Under the pieces are notes generated by a model that saw only the letters and a list, made by a program, of their open reading frames with translations, was not told the DNA's origin and searched no databases. From Pirellulaceae bacterium (GTDB taxonomy: Bacteria; Planctomycetota; Planctomycetia; Pirellulales; Pirellulaceae), in assembly GCA_029243025.1 (NCBI GenBank), contig JAQWSU010000025.1, positions 1 through 37,156 of the forward strand: DNA of 37,156 nt, in the 5' to 3' direction. Position numbers and translations under genes: made by a program. Of the stretch, positions 27,220 through 34,148 are shown one piece after another. Numbering within the stretch: position 1 is the first letter of the stretch; each line of letters opens with the position of its first letter.

Positions 27220-27613
27220 TACGCCGTCGACTCCTGCGGGAAGAACGATCAGTATCGGTATTTACGGGCTACGAGAATTGTATCCGCGAGCCGCCAAAAT
27301 CACAACGCATTCCTACGTAATCGGTGATTCGCCAAGTTGGCAAGATAGGCGGAGAATGTAACGACTTGTTGTCGGCTCTAACATCGACGGTTTTTGAACT
27401 GACATCGCCACGTCTCAGCGATCCTGAGTTGGCCGTCGATTCGGCCGATAGACAAGATTCCGCTTCACGCCAAAAAAATCTTGGTGATTCAACGACACGC
27501 GAACTTCCGCCCGATTGCTGTTCGTGGAAAGGCTTAGTAACCGGCCTTTGGTGGAGGACGATTCAGGCTACAATTGCAGCTTTTCCAGGGGCAAAGTTCA
27601 AGATTATTTTTCC
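27220..27613. other. Divergent intergenic region between the MoxR/VWA train and the SLC13 gene
   Basis: No credible gene is seen in these 394 bp. The region must carry promoters for both directions. A possible plus-strand promoter is at 27548-27574. I could not pick out boxes for the minus-strand operon. The open frame running from about 27515 into the transporter begins with TTG and codes for a non-conserved-looking polar leader. Confidence 0.6.
27548..27574 (+). promoter_or_regulatory. Possible sigma-70-like promoter of the SLC13 transporter gene
   Basis: TTGGTG (27548-27553) and TACAAT (27569-27574) are separated by 15 nt (16 nt if TTTGGT is taken). The -10 box is good and the -35 weak. 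Initiation near 27581 would give a leader of about 33 nt before the ATG at 27614, a sensible geometry. Based on pattern only. Confidence 0.3.
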
Positions 27614-29173
27614 ATGAATCGATCCACTGAAGAATTGACGGTCCAGAAAGCACGCTCCTATCGACGCTATCTGCAGGCGGCAGGATTGATTGCCGGTCCA
27701 ATCATGGCCGGAGTTTGCTTTTTCCTGTTGCCCCTCACTTACGTCGACTTAAAAGGAAACATTGTCGAATTTTCTGTCGCAGGGCGAGCAACCCTGGCGG
27801 CGATGGTATGGATGGCGACTTGGTGGCTGACCGAATCAACCCATATTTCGGTCACCGCGTTGCTTCCCTTGGCCCTGTTTCCATTATTGGGTATCGCTGA
27901 CATGAAGGAAGCGGCGGCGCCGTACGCCCATCCGTTGATTTTCTTGTTTTTGGGTGGTTTTATTCTTGCCCTATCAATGAGCCGTTGGGGACTGGACCGG
28001 CGAATTTCCTTGATCACGTTACGGATGGTTGGGACCCGACCGACCCGAATGGTGGCAGGATTCATGATAGCCACTGCGGTCCTCAGTGCATTCGTCTCGA
28101 ATACTGCGACGACGGCAATGATGCTACCGATTGCGCTCAGTGTGATCGGCTTGGTCGCTGCCAATCGCGAGCAGATCGATGCCAAATGCATCTCGAACTT
28201 TTCCACCTGTTTGATGCTGGCGATCGCCTATTCGGCTTCGGTCGGCGGCATGATCACGATCGTGGGGACGCCGCCAAACGTTTTCCTGGTGAGTTTCTTG
28301 CGGAACACGATCGACGAACCGAATCAGATGAATGTCAGTTTTGCACGCTGGTTGTTACTCGGCATTCCTTTAGCCTGCCTTTTCTTGCCGAGTATTTGGC
28401 TCTTACTGAGTAAGGTGCTCTATCCCGTCAAGTTCGAGACGATTCCAGGGGGGGATCGATTGATCCTCACTGAACTTAAAAAGCTTGGCTCAATGAATCG
28501 TGGAGAATGGGTGACTTTCATTCTCTTCTTGTTGACGGCCGGCATGTGGATAACGCTGCCGTTGTTAAAACAAATTCATCTCACCGTCGGCGAAGGGGAG
28601 ATTTATCCGCTGGAGAAATTAACGGATCCGGGGATTGTGATGTTGACCGCAGTCTTACTCTTCGTGATCCCGACGGGAGACAAGGAACGCCGGTTTACCA
28701 TGGATTGGGAGACGGCGGTCAGATTGCCCTGGGGGGTCCTTGTTCTGTTTGGGGGCGGATTAAGCTTAGCGGCAGCCGTAGATCGAAACGGCGTGGCTCC
28801 ATTCATCGGTGGTTTTTCGTCCTATGTTGCGGGTGTACCTCCCATCGCTTTGGTATTGGCTATCACGACTGTGATTGTGTTTTTGACGGAACTAACATCG
28901 AATTTAGCCACCACGGCGGCGGTGATTCCGATCCTGGCCGGGTTGGCACCTGGGTTGGGAATGCACCCCTACGATTTAATTGTTCCTGCCACCTTAGCCG
29001 CCAGCTGCGCCTTTATGCTACCCGTGGCAACGCCACCGAATGCGATCGTTTTTGGATCAGGAAAGATTACGATAGGTCAAATGGCTCGTGCGGGTTTCTG
29101 GTTGAATTTACTAGGTATTCTGCTTGTGACAGCCGTTTCTTCTGCGTTGGTCAAGGTAGTGTTTGGCCATTAG
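27614..29173 (+). CDS. SLC13/DASS-family sodium-coupled anion transporter
   Basis: A 519-residue inner-membrane protein with about 11-12 hydrophobic segments. It belongs to the divalent anion:Na+ symporter family (dicarboxylate, sulfate or similar anions). The two family SNT-type motifs are present: S162-N-T in FVSNTATTAMMLPIA, and S429-N-L in LTSNLATTAAVIPILAG, both forming Na+ and substrate sites in studied members. GGMITIVGTPPNVF and the C-terminal LPVATPPNAIVFGSG are the matching hairpin elements. I chose the ATG at 27614 because the first membrane helix follows at normal distance and a candidate promoter sits just upstream; the ribosome binding site is weak. It stands alone, divergent from the MoxR/VWA train. 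The exact anion cannot be told; sulfate or C4-dicarboxylate is likely, and sulfate would fit the two sulfatases nearby. Confidence 0.93.
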   Translation: MNRSTEELTVQKARSYRRYLQAAGLIAGPIMAGVCFFLLPLTYVDLKGNIVEFSVAGRATLAAMVWMATWWLTESTHISVTALLPLALFPLLGIADMKEAAAPYAHPLIFLFLGGFILALSMSRWGLDRRISLITLRMVGTRPTRMVAGFMIATAVLSAFVSNTATTAMMLPIALSVIGLVAANREQIDAKCISNFSTCLMLAIAYSASVGGMITIVGTPPNVFLVSFLRNTIDEPNQMNVSFARWLLLGIPLACLFLPSIWLLLSKVLYPVKFETIPGGDRLILTELKKLGSMNRGEWVTFILFLLTAGMWITLPLLKQIHLTVGEGEIYPLEKLTDPGIVMLTAVLLFVIPTGDKERRFTMDWETAVRLPWGVLVLFGGGLSLAAAVDRNGVAPFIGGFSSYVAGVPPIALVLAITTVIVFLTELTSNLATTAAVIPILAGLAPGLGMHPYDLIVPATLAASCAFMLPVATPPNAIVFGSGKITIGQMARAGFWLNLLGILLVTAVSSALVKVVFGH

Positions 29174-29200
29174 TGCATCGATCGTAAAACGTTTCCGTGG

Positions 29201-29392
29201 ATGACCAATGAATTGAACCGACGGAAGGTCGAGCAAGATTTCACGTGGGTTGATCCGACGTCGGGACCGTTTGACGACACGCTCGGTGACATGATCTGGC
29301 TTCAAACCGAGAAAACAGGCCTTTTTGGCGGCTTATTCGGCAGAAAATTCGAGGACGTAGCCGCTAGCGTGCTCGGAAGGGCGAAGGGGTGA
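29201..29392 (+). CDS. Possible small hypothetical protein, 63 residues
   Basis: An ATG-initiated frame of 63 residues, 27 bp after the transporter stop and on the same strand. Composition is protein-like (FTWVDPTSGPFDD; TGLFGGLFGRKFEDVAASVLG), with a mildly hydrophobic Gly/Phe stretch. No clear ribosome binding site and no recognised family. It could be a chance frame. Confidence 0.25.
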   Translation: MTNELNRRKVEQDFTWVDPTSGPFDDTLGDMIWLQTEKTGLFGGLFGRKFEDVAASVLGRAKG

Positions 29393-29507
29393 TGGCGATT
29401 GGATCTCAGCGCGTAGCGGGAAAGTATGAAAAATAGAAGGTTTTCGCGAATCTCGCATCGTTGGGTCGGGGTACCCATTCAGGGAAGCTGAGGCGGTCGA
29501 TTCAAAT

Positions 29508-29559
29508 CCAAGGCGATCATTCGAGCCAAGAATTTCTCTCGTGCCAAAATTCGCCTTGG
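29508..29559. other. 9-bp inverted repeat, intergenic
   Basis: CCAAGGCGA and TCGCCTTGG are perfect complements with a 34-nt spacer, about 155 nt before the redoxin gene. No T-run follows on the plus strand. Structural role uncertain. Confidence 0.4.
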
Positions 29560-29714
29560 CCGCTACACTCCCAGATGGGAAACGGTTGAGCTGGGCGACG
29601 CCGTCGAACACGAAGGTGACATGATCGAGCGGAGTAAGTTTAATGCTGTACGCATTTGAGAAAAGATTCTGCACGATGGAAGCGAGAGATTTTTTTACCC
29701 GAGGTGATGATTCT

Positions 29715-31667
29715 ATGCTCAAAGCTGTTGTTGTGATGCTTTTCGCGATGTCAATTCTTGTTTCGGTTACCGTGTCTGCTGCGGATAAGCCATCTCCCGT
29801 GGGAAACGAGGTTGACGATTTTCAACTCAAGGATTTTCGTGGCAAGAAATTTCAGCTGTCGGATTTCGACGACAAAAAGATTGTGGTGCTTGCCGTTCTA
29901 GGGACCGAATGCCCCCTGGCGAAACTCTATGCTCCCCGTCTCAATCAGTTGCTCGATGAATTCGAGTCGCAAGGGGTTGCCATTTTGGGAATCAACGCGA
30001 ACACGCAAGACTCGATCACAGAAATCGCAAATTACGCTCGCATTCACGAGATTGCTTTTCCACTGGTGAAAGACGTAGGGAATCGTGTTGCTGACCAGTT
30101 AGGTGCGGTACGCACGCCGGAGGTGTTCGTGCTGGACCAAGCCCGCGTGGTTCGTTATTGGGGTCGTATCGACGATCAATATGGTGTCGGGTTCATTCGC
30201 GAGAAGCCAACCCGGCAAGATCTTCGTATTGCGATCAAGGAATTGCTCGCCGGGGAAAATGTCTCGCAACCGGAGGCAACGTCTGTCGGCTGTTACATCG
30301 GTCGGCAGCGCGAACCAAATGAGAATTCCAAAGTCACGTATTCCAATCAAATCTCCCGATTGTTGCAAAAGCGTTGTGTGGAGTGTCACCGAGACGGTGA
30401 GATTGCTCCTTTTGCATTGCAAGATTATGACGAAGTCGTTGGCTGGGCAGAAACAATTCTGGAAGTGGTTGAAGACCGCCGCATGCCCCCGTGGCACGCG
30501 AATCCAGCACACGGTGATTTTGCGAATGGTCGCGTGCTGAGTGATGAGGAAAAGCAGCTGTTAACCGATTGGGTGAATGCGGGTGCTCCGGAAGGAGATC
30601 CGTCTCAATTGCCAGAGCAACTTACGTTTCCAGAAGGGTGGCAACTACCGAAGACTCCTGACCTCGTTGTAGGAATGAGTGAACGTCCGTTTGAGGTACA
30701 GGCGGAGGGAACAGTACGCTACAAGTATTTCACGGTGGACCCTGGCTTACAGGAAGACAAGTGGATTCAGGCCTTGCAAGTTGTGCCGGGGAATAGTGCG
30801 GTTGTCCATCATGTCCTGGTATTTGCGATTCCCGAAGGCACGGACGCACGGGCGACCGGCGGCGGGGTAAACGGTTTCTTGGCAGGCTATGTACCAGGCT
30901 TGCGCGCGGAGCCTTTTCCGAGTGGAATGGCAAAACGAATTCCCGCGGGTTCGAAACTCTTGTTCCAAATACACTACACCCCCGTCGGGTCTGTGCAACA
31001 AGATCTAAGCAAAATTGGATTTGTGTTTTCTGACGAGGCTGATGTCACGCACGAAGTAAAGACGATCAGCGCCTTCCAACGGTTCTTCACGATTCCACCG
31101 AGGGATTCAAATTACGAAGTGACGACCCGGACTCGAGTCCGGGAGGACTCGCAATTGTTAGCCATGATGCCCCACATGCATCTGCGGGGGAAATCATTCC
31201 GTTACCAAATTCGACAGCCCGGCTCCGATGAATGGGAAATTTTGCTCGATGTGCCGAATTATGATTTTAATTGGCAAACGAATTATCGACTCAGTGATCC
31301 CATGCCTTTACCCAAGGATGCATTCATCAAGTGCGTCGCTCATTTCGATAACTCGACCGAAAACATGAGCAACCCGAATCCCCGAGAGCGGGTCAAGTGG
31401 GGTGAGCAAACCTGGCAGGAGATGATGATTGGGTATTTCGAGGTTGCAGAACCCTATGATCCGAACGCTGAATCCTCAGTCGTTTTATCCCGACGTGATA
31501 CGGCCGAACAGTACATCCTGCAATTAGACAAAGATGATGACGGTCAACTTCAGGTCAAAGAGCTCCCGTTCCGTTTTAGAATTATGTTCGGCGGATCGGA
31601 TAAGGATGGTGACGGGGTGATCTCAATCGACGAGTTGATCGGGGCATTCGGACGCCGTTTGCGGTGA
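29715..31667 (+). CDS. Secreted redoxin / CxxCH / copper-monooxygenase-like / EF-hand fusion
   Basis: A 650-residue exported protein. Signal peptide about 1-22 (ending TVSAAD). A peroxiredoxin/thioredoxin-fold domain (about 28-185) has a single Cys in the active-site turn, GTEC66PLAK. Next is a c-type cytochrome-like segment with C221-V-E-C224-H225 (KRCVECHRDGEIAPF), the form common in planctomycete proteins. Residues about 320-590 resemble the type II ascorbate-dependent copper monooxygenase fold: H365-H366 in AVVHHVLVF, H487-M-H489 in MMPHMHLRG, and EMMIGYF with a candidate Met ligand (570/571), matching the two copper sites of peptidylglycine hydroxylase. Two EF-hand loops end the protein (DKDDDGQLQVKE, DKDGDGVISIDE; about 605-640). 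ATG 29715 with GAGGTG 8 nt upstream and an immediate signal peptide is preferred to the longer frame from 29643. Substrate unknown; activity is inferred from ligands. Confidence 0.92.
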   Translation: MLKAVVVMLFAMSILVSVTVSAADKPSPVGNEVDDFQLKDFRGKKFQLSDFDDKKIVVLAVLGTECPLAKLYAPRLNQLLDEFESQGVAILGINANTQDSITEIANYARIHEIAFPLVKDVGNRVADQLGAVRTPEVFVLDQARVVRYWGRIDDQYGVGFIREKPTRQDLRIAIKELLAGENVSQPEATSVGCYIGRQREPNENSKVTYSNQISRLLQKRCVECHRDGEIAPFALQDYDEVVGWAETILEVVEDRRMPPWHANPAHGDFANGRVLSDEEKQLLTDWVNAGAPEGDPSQLPEQLTFPEGWQLPKTPDLVVGMSERPFEVQAEGTVRYKYFTVDPGLQEDKWIQALQVVPGNSAVVHHVLVFAIPEGTDARATGGGVNGFLAGYVPGLRAEPFPSGMAKRIPAGSKLLFQIHYTPVGSVQQDLSKIGFVFSDEADVTHEVKTISAFQRFFTIPPRDSNYEVTTRTRVREDSQLLAMMPHMHLRGKSFRYQIRQPGSDEWEILLDVPNYDFNWQTNYRLSDPMPLPKDAFIKCVAHFDNSTENMSNPNPRERVKWGEQTWQEMMIGYFEVAEPYDPNAESSVVLSRRDTAEQYILQLDKDDDGQLQVKELPFRFRIMFGGSDKDGDGVISIDELIGAFGRRLR

Positions 31668-32061
31668 CCGGGAGGAAGGCAATCGCCGCTTGCAGGGTCT
31701 GTTGTTTTTTTCGGGTGAGATCGGCTGGGGCAACCTGGCGGCAGGCAGGAGGATTCTCACGGAGAGTCCGCTCGCCGAAATCGTTCGCCACCATTCTGGA
31801 ACGCTTAATCGCATGCTCTTCAGTGGTTCGATCCCAGAACGACCGATCTCCCTCCAGGCTTGATGCAAGCAGACTCGAAAACAGCTAAACTCTGTGATCA
31901 GATCGAAATTTCGATCAACGCTTGCCGTTTTAGGGCAGCGAACAACCACGCAGCGAACAACCACGCAGCGAACGGTAGGAAACGCGGTGGGCCTTTGTCG
32001 TGCGGAGTTGCCATTGCAGCGATGATTCTAGGACGTTGGCGTCGTAGATAGAGGGAATGAC
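31668..32061. other. 394-bp intergenic region with a short tandem repeat
   Basis: No gene is supported. A weak hairpin (GCAA/TTGC, around 31679-31693) followed 11 nt later by seven T (31705-31711) may end transcription of the redoxin gene, but the stem is too short to be sure. A 15-bp tandem repeat lies at 31935-31973. GAGGGA at 32051-32056 is the ribosome binding site of the next gene. Confidence 0.55.
31935..31973. repeat. 15-bp tandem repeat, 2.6 copies
   Basis: GCAGCGAACAACCAC occurs twice perfectly, plus a third partial copy GCAGCGAAC. It lies between genes, about 90 bp upstream of the dehydrogenase start. Confidence 0.95.
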
Positions 32062-33024
32062 ATGAAAGCGGTTCAGGTTCTCGAAGCAGGAAAAGCCGAA
32101 TTTTTGAATGTGCCGAAGCCAGAGTGGCAACCAGGGCATGCTTTGATCCGTCCCCTGAAATTGTCACTGTGTGGGAGCGACATTCGGATGTTGTACCACG
32201 CTGCTCCGGATGAGTATCCTTTTGCCCCCGGGACGACCGGTCATGAGATGGTGGGCGAAATCGAGCAGATTGATGACCATCCTTTCCTCAGGAAAGGAGA
32301 TCACGTTCTGGCGTTAGCTCCCGACCATCGGGCGATGGCTGAATATTATTTAGCCCCATTGGAACACGTCTTGCCGATCCCTGGTCGGCTTCCACTCGAT
32401 CAGATGTTACAGGCTCAGCAACTGGGCACGGTGATTTATGCATCGCAAAGATTACCGAATATTGGGAGCAAAACAGTTGCCGTCATCGGGCAAGGTTCAG
32501 CTGGTTTGTGGTTTGATTTTCACCTGCGACGTATGGGTGCCCGAAAGGTCATCGCTTTTGATTTGGAACAATTTCGTTTGGACCATGCACGCCGTTTCGG
32601 TGCGACCGACGTCGTCGATAATTCATCTTGTGACGCACAACAGGCGCTCCTGAAAATCAACGATGGAGAACTTGCCGATGTGGTGATCGAGGCCGCCGGT
32701 GAGATCGATTCGATTAATCTTGCCGTCCATCTTGTGAAGAAGTATGGCGACGTCCTCTACTTTGGCTATCCACGTGGTCAGTACTTTTCTTTTGCTTTCG
32801 AAGAATTCTTTCACAAGTGCTGCAAAGCGACAACGATTGTTGGCGCGACCTGTGAAACAAACCAGACTTCGACACGCATTGCACTGGATGTGATCGCCTC
32901 GGGAGAAATTGATGTGACTCCGATTTTGACCCATCAGATTCCCTTTCGCGAAGTATTTGATGCTTACGAGCTGCATCGGACGCGAGAGGATCAAGCGGTT
33001 AAAATCTTAGTCGATATGCAGTAA
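32062..33024 (+). CDS. Zinc-dependent alcohol dehydrogenase-like (MDR) protein
   Basis: A 320-residue cytoplasmic protein of the medium-chain dehydrogenase/reductase superfamily. Catalytic zinc ligands are visible: C37 in LSLCGSD and H61-E62 in TTGHEMVGE. A Rossmann motif G143-Q-G145-S-A-G148 (VIGQGSAGLW) is followed by an acidic turn (IAFDLEQFRLDHARRFGATDVVD) that suggests NAD(H). The four-Cys structural zinc loop is absent, and that region (about 83-110) is unusually short, as is the whole protein against the usual 340-350 residues. GFG-type cofactor-domain end: IPFREVFDAYEL and a final Lys-Ile-Leu-Val. The ATG at 32062 has GAGGGA 5 nt upstream. It appears monocistronic. The likely substrate is a polyol, sugar or threonine-like secondary alcohol; this is not resolved. 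Confidence 0.9.
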   Translation: MKAVQVLEAGKAEFLNVPKPEWQPGHALIRPLKLSLCGSDIRMLYHAAPDEYPFAPGTTGHEMVGEIEQIDDHPFLRKGDHVLALAPDHRAMAEYYLAPLEHVLPIPGRLPLDQMLQAQQLGTVIYASQRLPNIGSKTVAVIGQGSAGLWFDFHLRRMGARKVIAFDLEQFRLDHARRFGATDVVDNSSCDAQQALLKINDGELADVVIEAAGEIDSINLAVHLVKKYGDVLYFGYPRGQYFSFAFEEFFHKCCKATTIVGATCETNQTSTRIALDVIASGEIDVTPILTHQIPFREVFDAYELHRTREDQAVKILVDMQ

Positions 33025-33451
33025 CTTTTTCCGGATGGGTTGGAAGGATGTCATCTGCGGCTCGAAGAAGGTAGATCACTGATCGGCTCTTCCGCCGCTT
33101 CTCGTTGGGAGTCACTGCAAGTAACTCCGCTGACGAACTCCCGTCGGTATGATCGTCATTTCACTTTTGCAGAAATGAGCCTGGGCCAAGATTGAGTTGA
33201 ATAATGGGGAGAATCCATGTCGATCAGGAGTGGGGATGCTAGCGATGTCCTGAGGGTGGAAAGAACCAATTTCCTCTGAAAACGGCTGGAAACAACCCTA
33301 TTCGAGATTTGTGGCAGCGATGAGCTGGCTGCGTCAGATTAGGGAGTTGACGAAAGGTCGGGGAATCGTTCGGATAGTTATTACGGTCGCTGTAGCGGGA
33401 AATACACGTGCAGCACTGGCTTTTATACTCTTCTTACCTCTTTCTTAATGC
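33025..33451. other. 427-bp intergenic region, possible small ORF at its end
   Basis: No established gene. GGGAGT near 33110 and ACTCCC near 33140 can pair. The last 130 bp contain a 42-codon frame (33320-33448) directly before the DUF2062 gene. Otherwise nothing recognisable is seen. Confidence 0.5.
33320..33448 (+). CDS. Possible 42-residue hydrophobic peptide upstream of DUF2062
   Basis: An ATG frame encodes a short basic N-terminus (MSWLRQIRELTKGRG) followed by a hydrophobic stretch (IVRIVITVAVAG, then ALAFILFLPLS). It ends TAA, 3 bp before the ATG of the DUF2062 gene and in the same frame. The basic-then-hydrophobic pattern and close spacing fit a small membrane peptide or leader. No good ribosome binding site is seen, so it may be chance. 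Confidence 0.25.
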   Translation: MSWLRQIRELTKGRGIVRIVITVAVAGNTRAALAFILFLPLS

Positions 33452-33955
33452 ATGGTTGTTCGCTTTCTCCGCTTACGGTACCGACGACGACGCCAGCAAC
33501 TTAGGCGTTTTGTCTATCATGATTTGTTGCACGCCGATGACCCACCTCATCGGCTCGCACTCGGGATAGGTCTTGGTGTGTTCGTTGCCTTTACCCCGAC
33601 CGTGGGCATTCAAATGCTTATTGCGGGCTTTCTCAGTTGGCTGATTGGAGCGAACAAAGCAGTGAGCGTGGCTGTGGTTTGGATTTCCAACCCGGGCACG
33701 ATGCTACCGATGTATTGGTATTGTTATGGAATTGGTTGTGCGATTTTAACACTGGAACCCGTCGATCGCTCTTGGTGGACGGAACTGACGGCACCGCCGC
33801 CAGGGTGGTGGCCGGCTGTTTCCTTCTATTGGTCGCGTCTTTTGGAGATTGCTGGCCCGCTTTGGCTAGGCTCTTTGATTGTTGGCTTGGTCTGCGGCTA
33901 CACGACCTACTATCTCTCTTTCCGGGCGATCGAATATTATCGGCGTCGGCTCTAA
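33452..33955 (+). CDS. DUF2062 membrane protein
   Basis: A 167-residue inner-membrane protein. A very basic N-terminus (LRLRYRRRRQQLRRF) leads into the DUF2062 core: DPPHRLALGIGLGVFVAFTPTVGIQ, then SVAVVWISNPGTMLPMYWY, both family hallmarks, with about four hydrophobic segments. DUF2062 function is unknown; members are often found with lipid or cell-envelope glycosyl genes. The start is the ATG at 33452 with only a weak upstream purine stretch. It precedes the patatin-like gene by about 190 bp on the same strand, so the two could be co-transcribed. Confidence 0.9.
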   Translation: MVVRFLRLRYRRRRQQLRRFVYHDLLHADDPPHRLALGIGLGVFVAFTPTVGIQMLIAGFLSWLIGANKAVSVAVVWISNPGTMLPMYWYCYGIGCAILTLEPVDRSWWTELTAPPPGWWPAVSFYWSRLLEIAGPLWLGSLIVGLVCGYTTYYLSFRAIEYYRRRL

Positions 33956-33990
33956 TCTTAACTGGTCGCTGTTTCCATCGAGATTCGCGA

Positions 33991-34032
33991 CTGGGAGCTT
34001 CGATGCAACTGGGAGCTTCGATGCAACTGGGA
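33991..34032. repeat. 18-bp tandem repeat, 2.3 copies
   Basis: CTGGGAGCTTCGATGCAA occurs twice perfectly and is followed by a partial CTGGGA, between the DUF2062 and patatin-like genes. Confidence 0.95.
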
Positions 34033-34148
34033 AATTGCGTGAGAGCGGTTTGTGGGCGTGGCGATGCCCCCAACCATAACGGGGCACTATACTACACCAT
34101 GACGAACTGTGTGACGGGCAAATCCAAGTAGGCATGAAGGCAGGAATC

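Larger units (their letters stand above)
29174..29714. other. 541-bp region with little coding evidence and a 9-bp inverted repeat
   Basis: Apart from one weak small frame (29201-29392) I see no gene. CCAAGGCGA (29508-29516) and TCGCCTTGG (29551-29559) form a perfect 9-bp inverted repeat around 34 nt, possibly a structured leader of the downstream gene or a transcription end of the transporter. A 129-codon minus-strand frame over 29333-29722 was rejected: it has low-complexity composition and overlaps the signal peptide of the next gene. Confidence 0.5.

Noticed and set aside
29333-29722. 129-codon minus-strand frame
   Set aside because: It overlaps the signal peptide region of the redoxin gene, has no ribosome binding site and has shadow-like composition.
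31679-31711. Terminator after the redoxin gene
   Set aside because: The stem is only 4 bp and the T-run is 11 nt away, so it is mentioned in the intergenic entry but not called.
31820-31845. tRNA-like T-loop (GGTTCGATCCC)
   Set aside because: The T-stem pairs only three of five positions, no matching acceptor arm is found upstream, and no anticodon arm can be drawn at the right distance.
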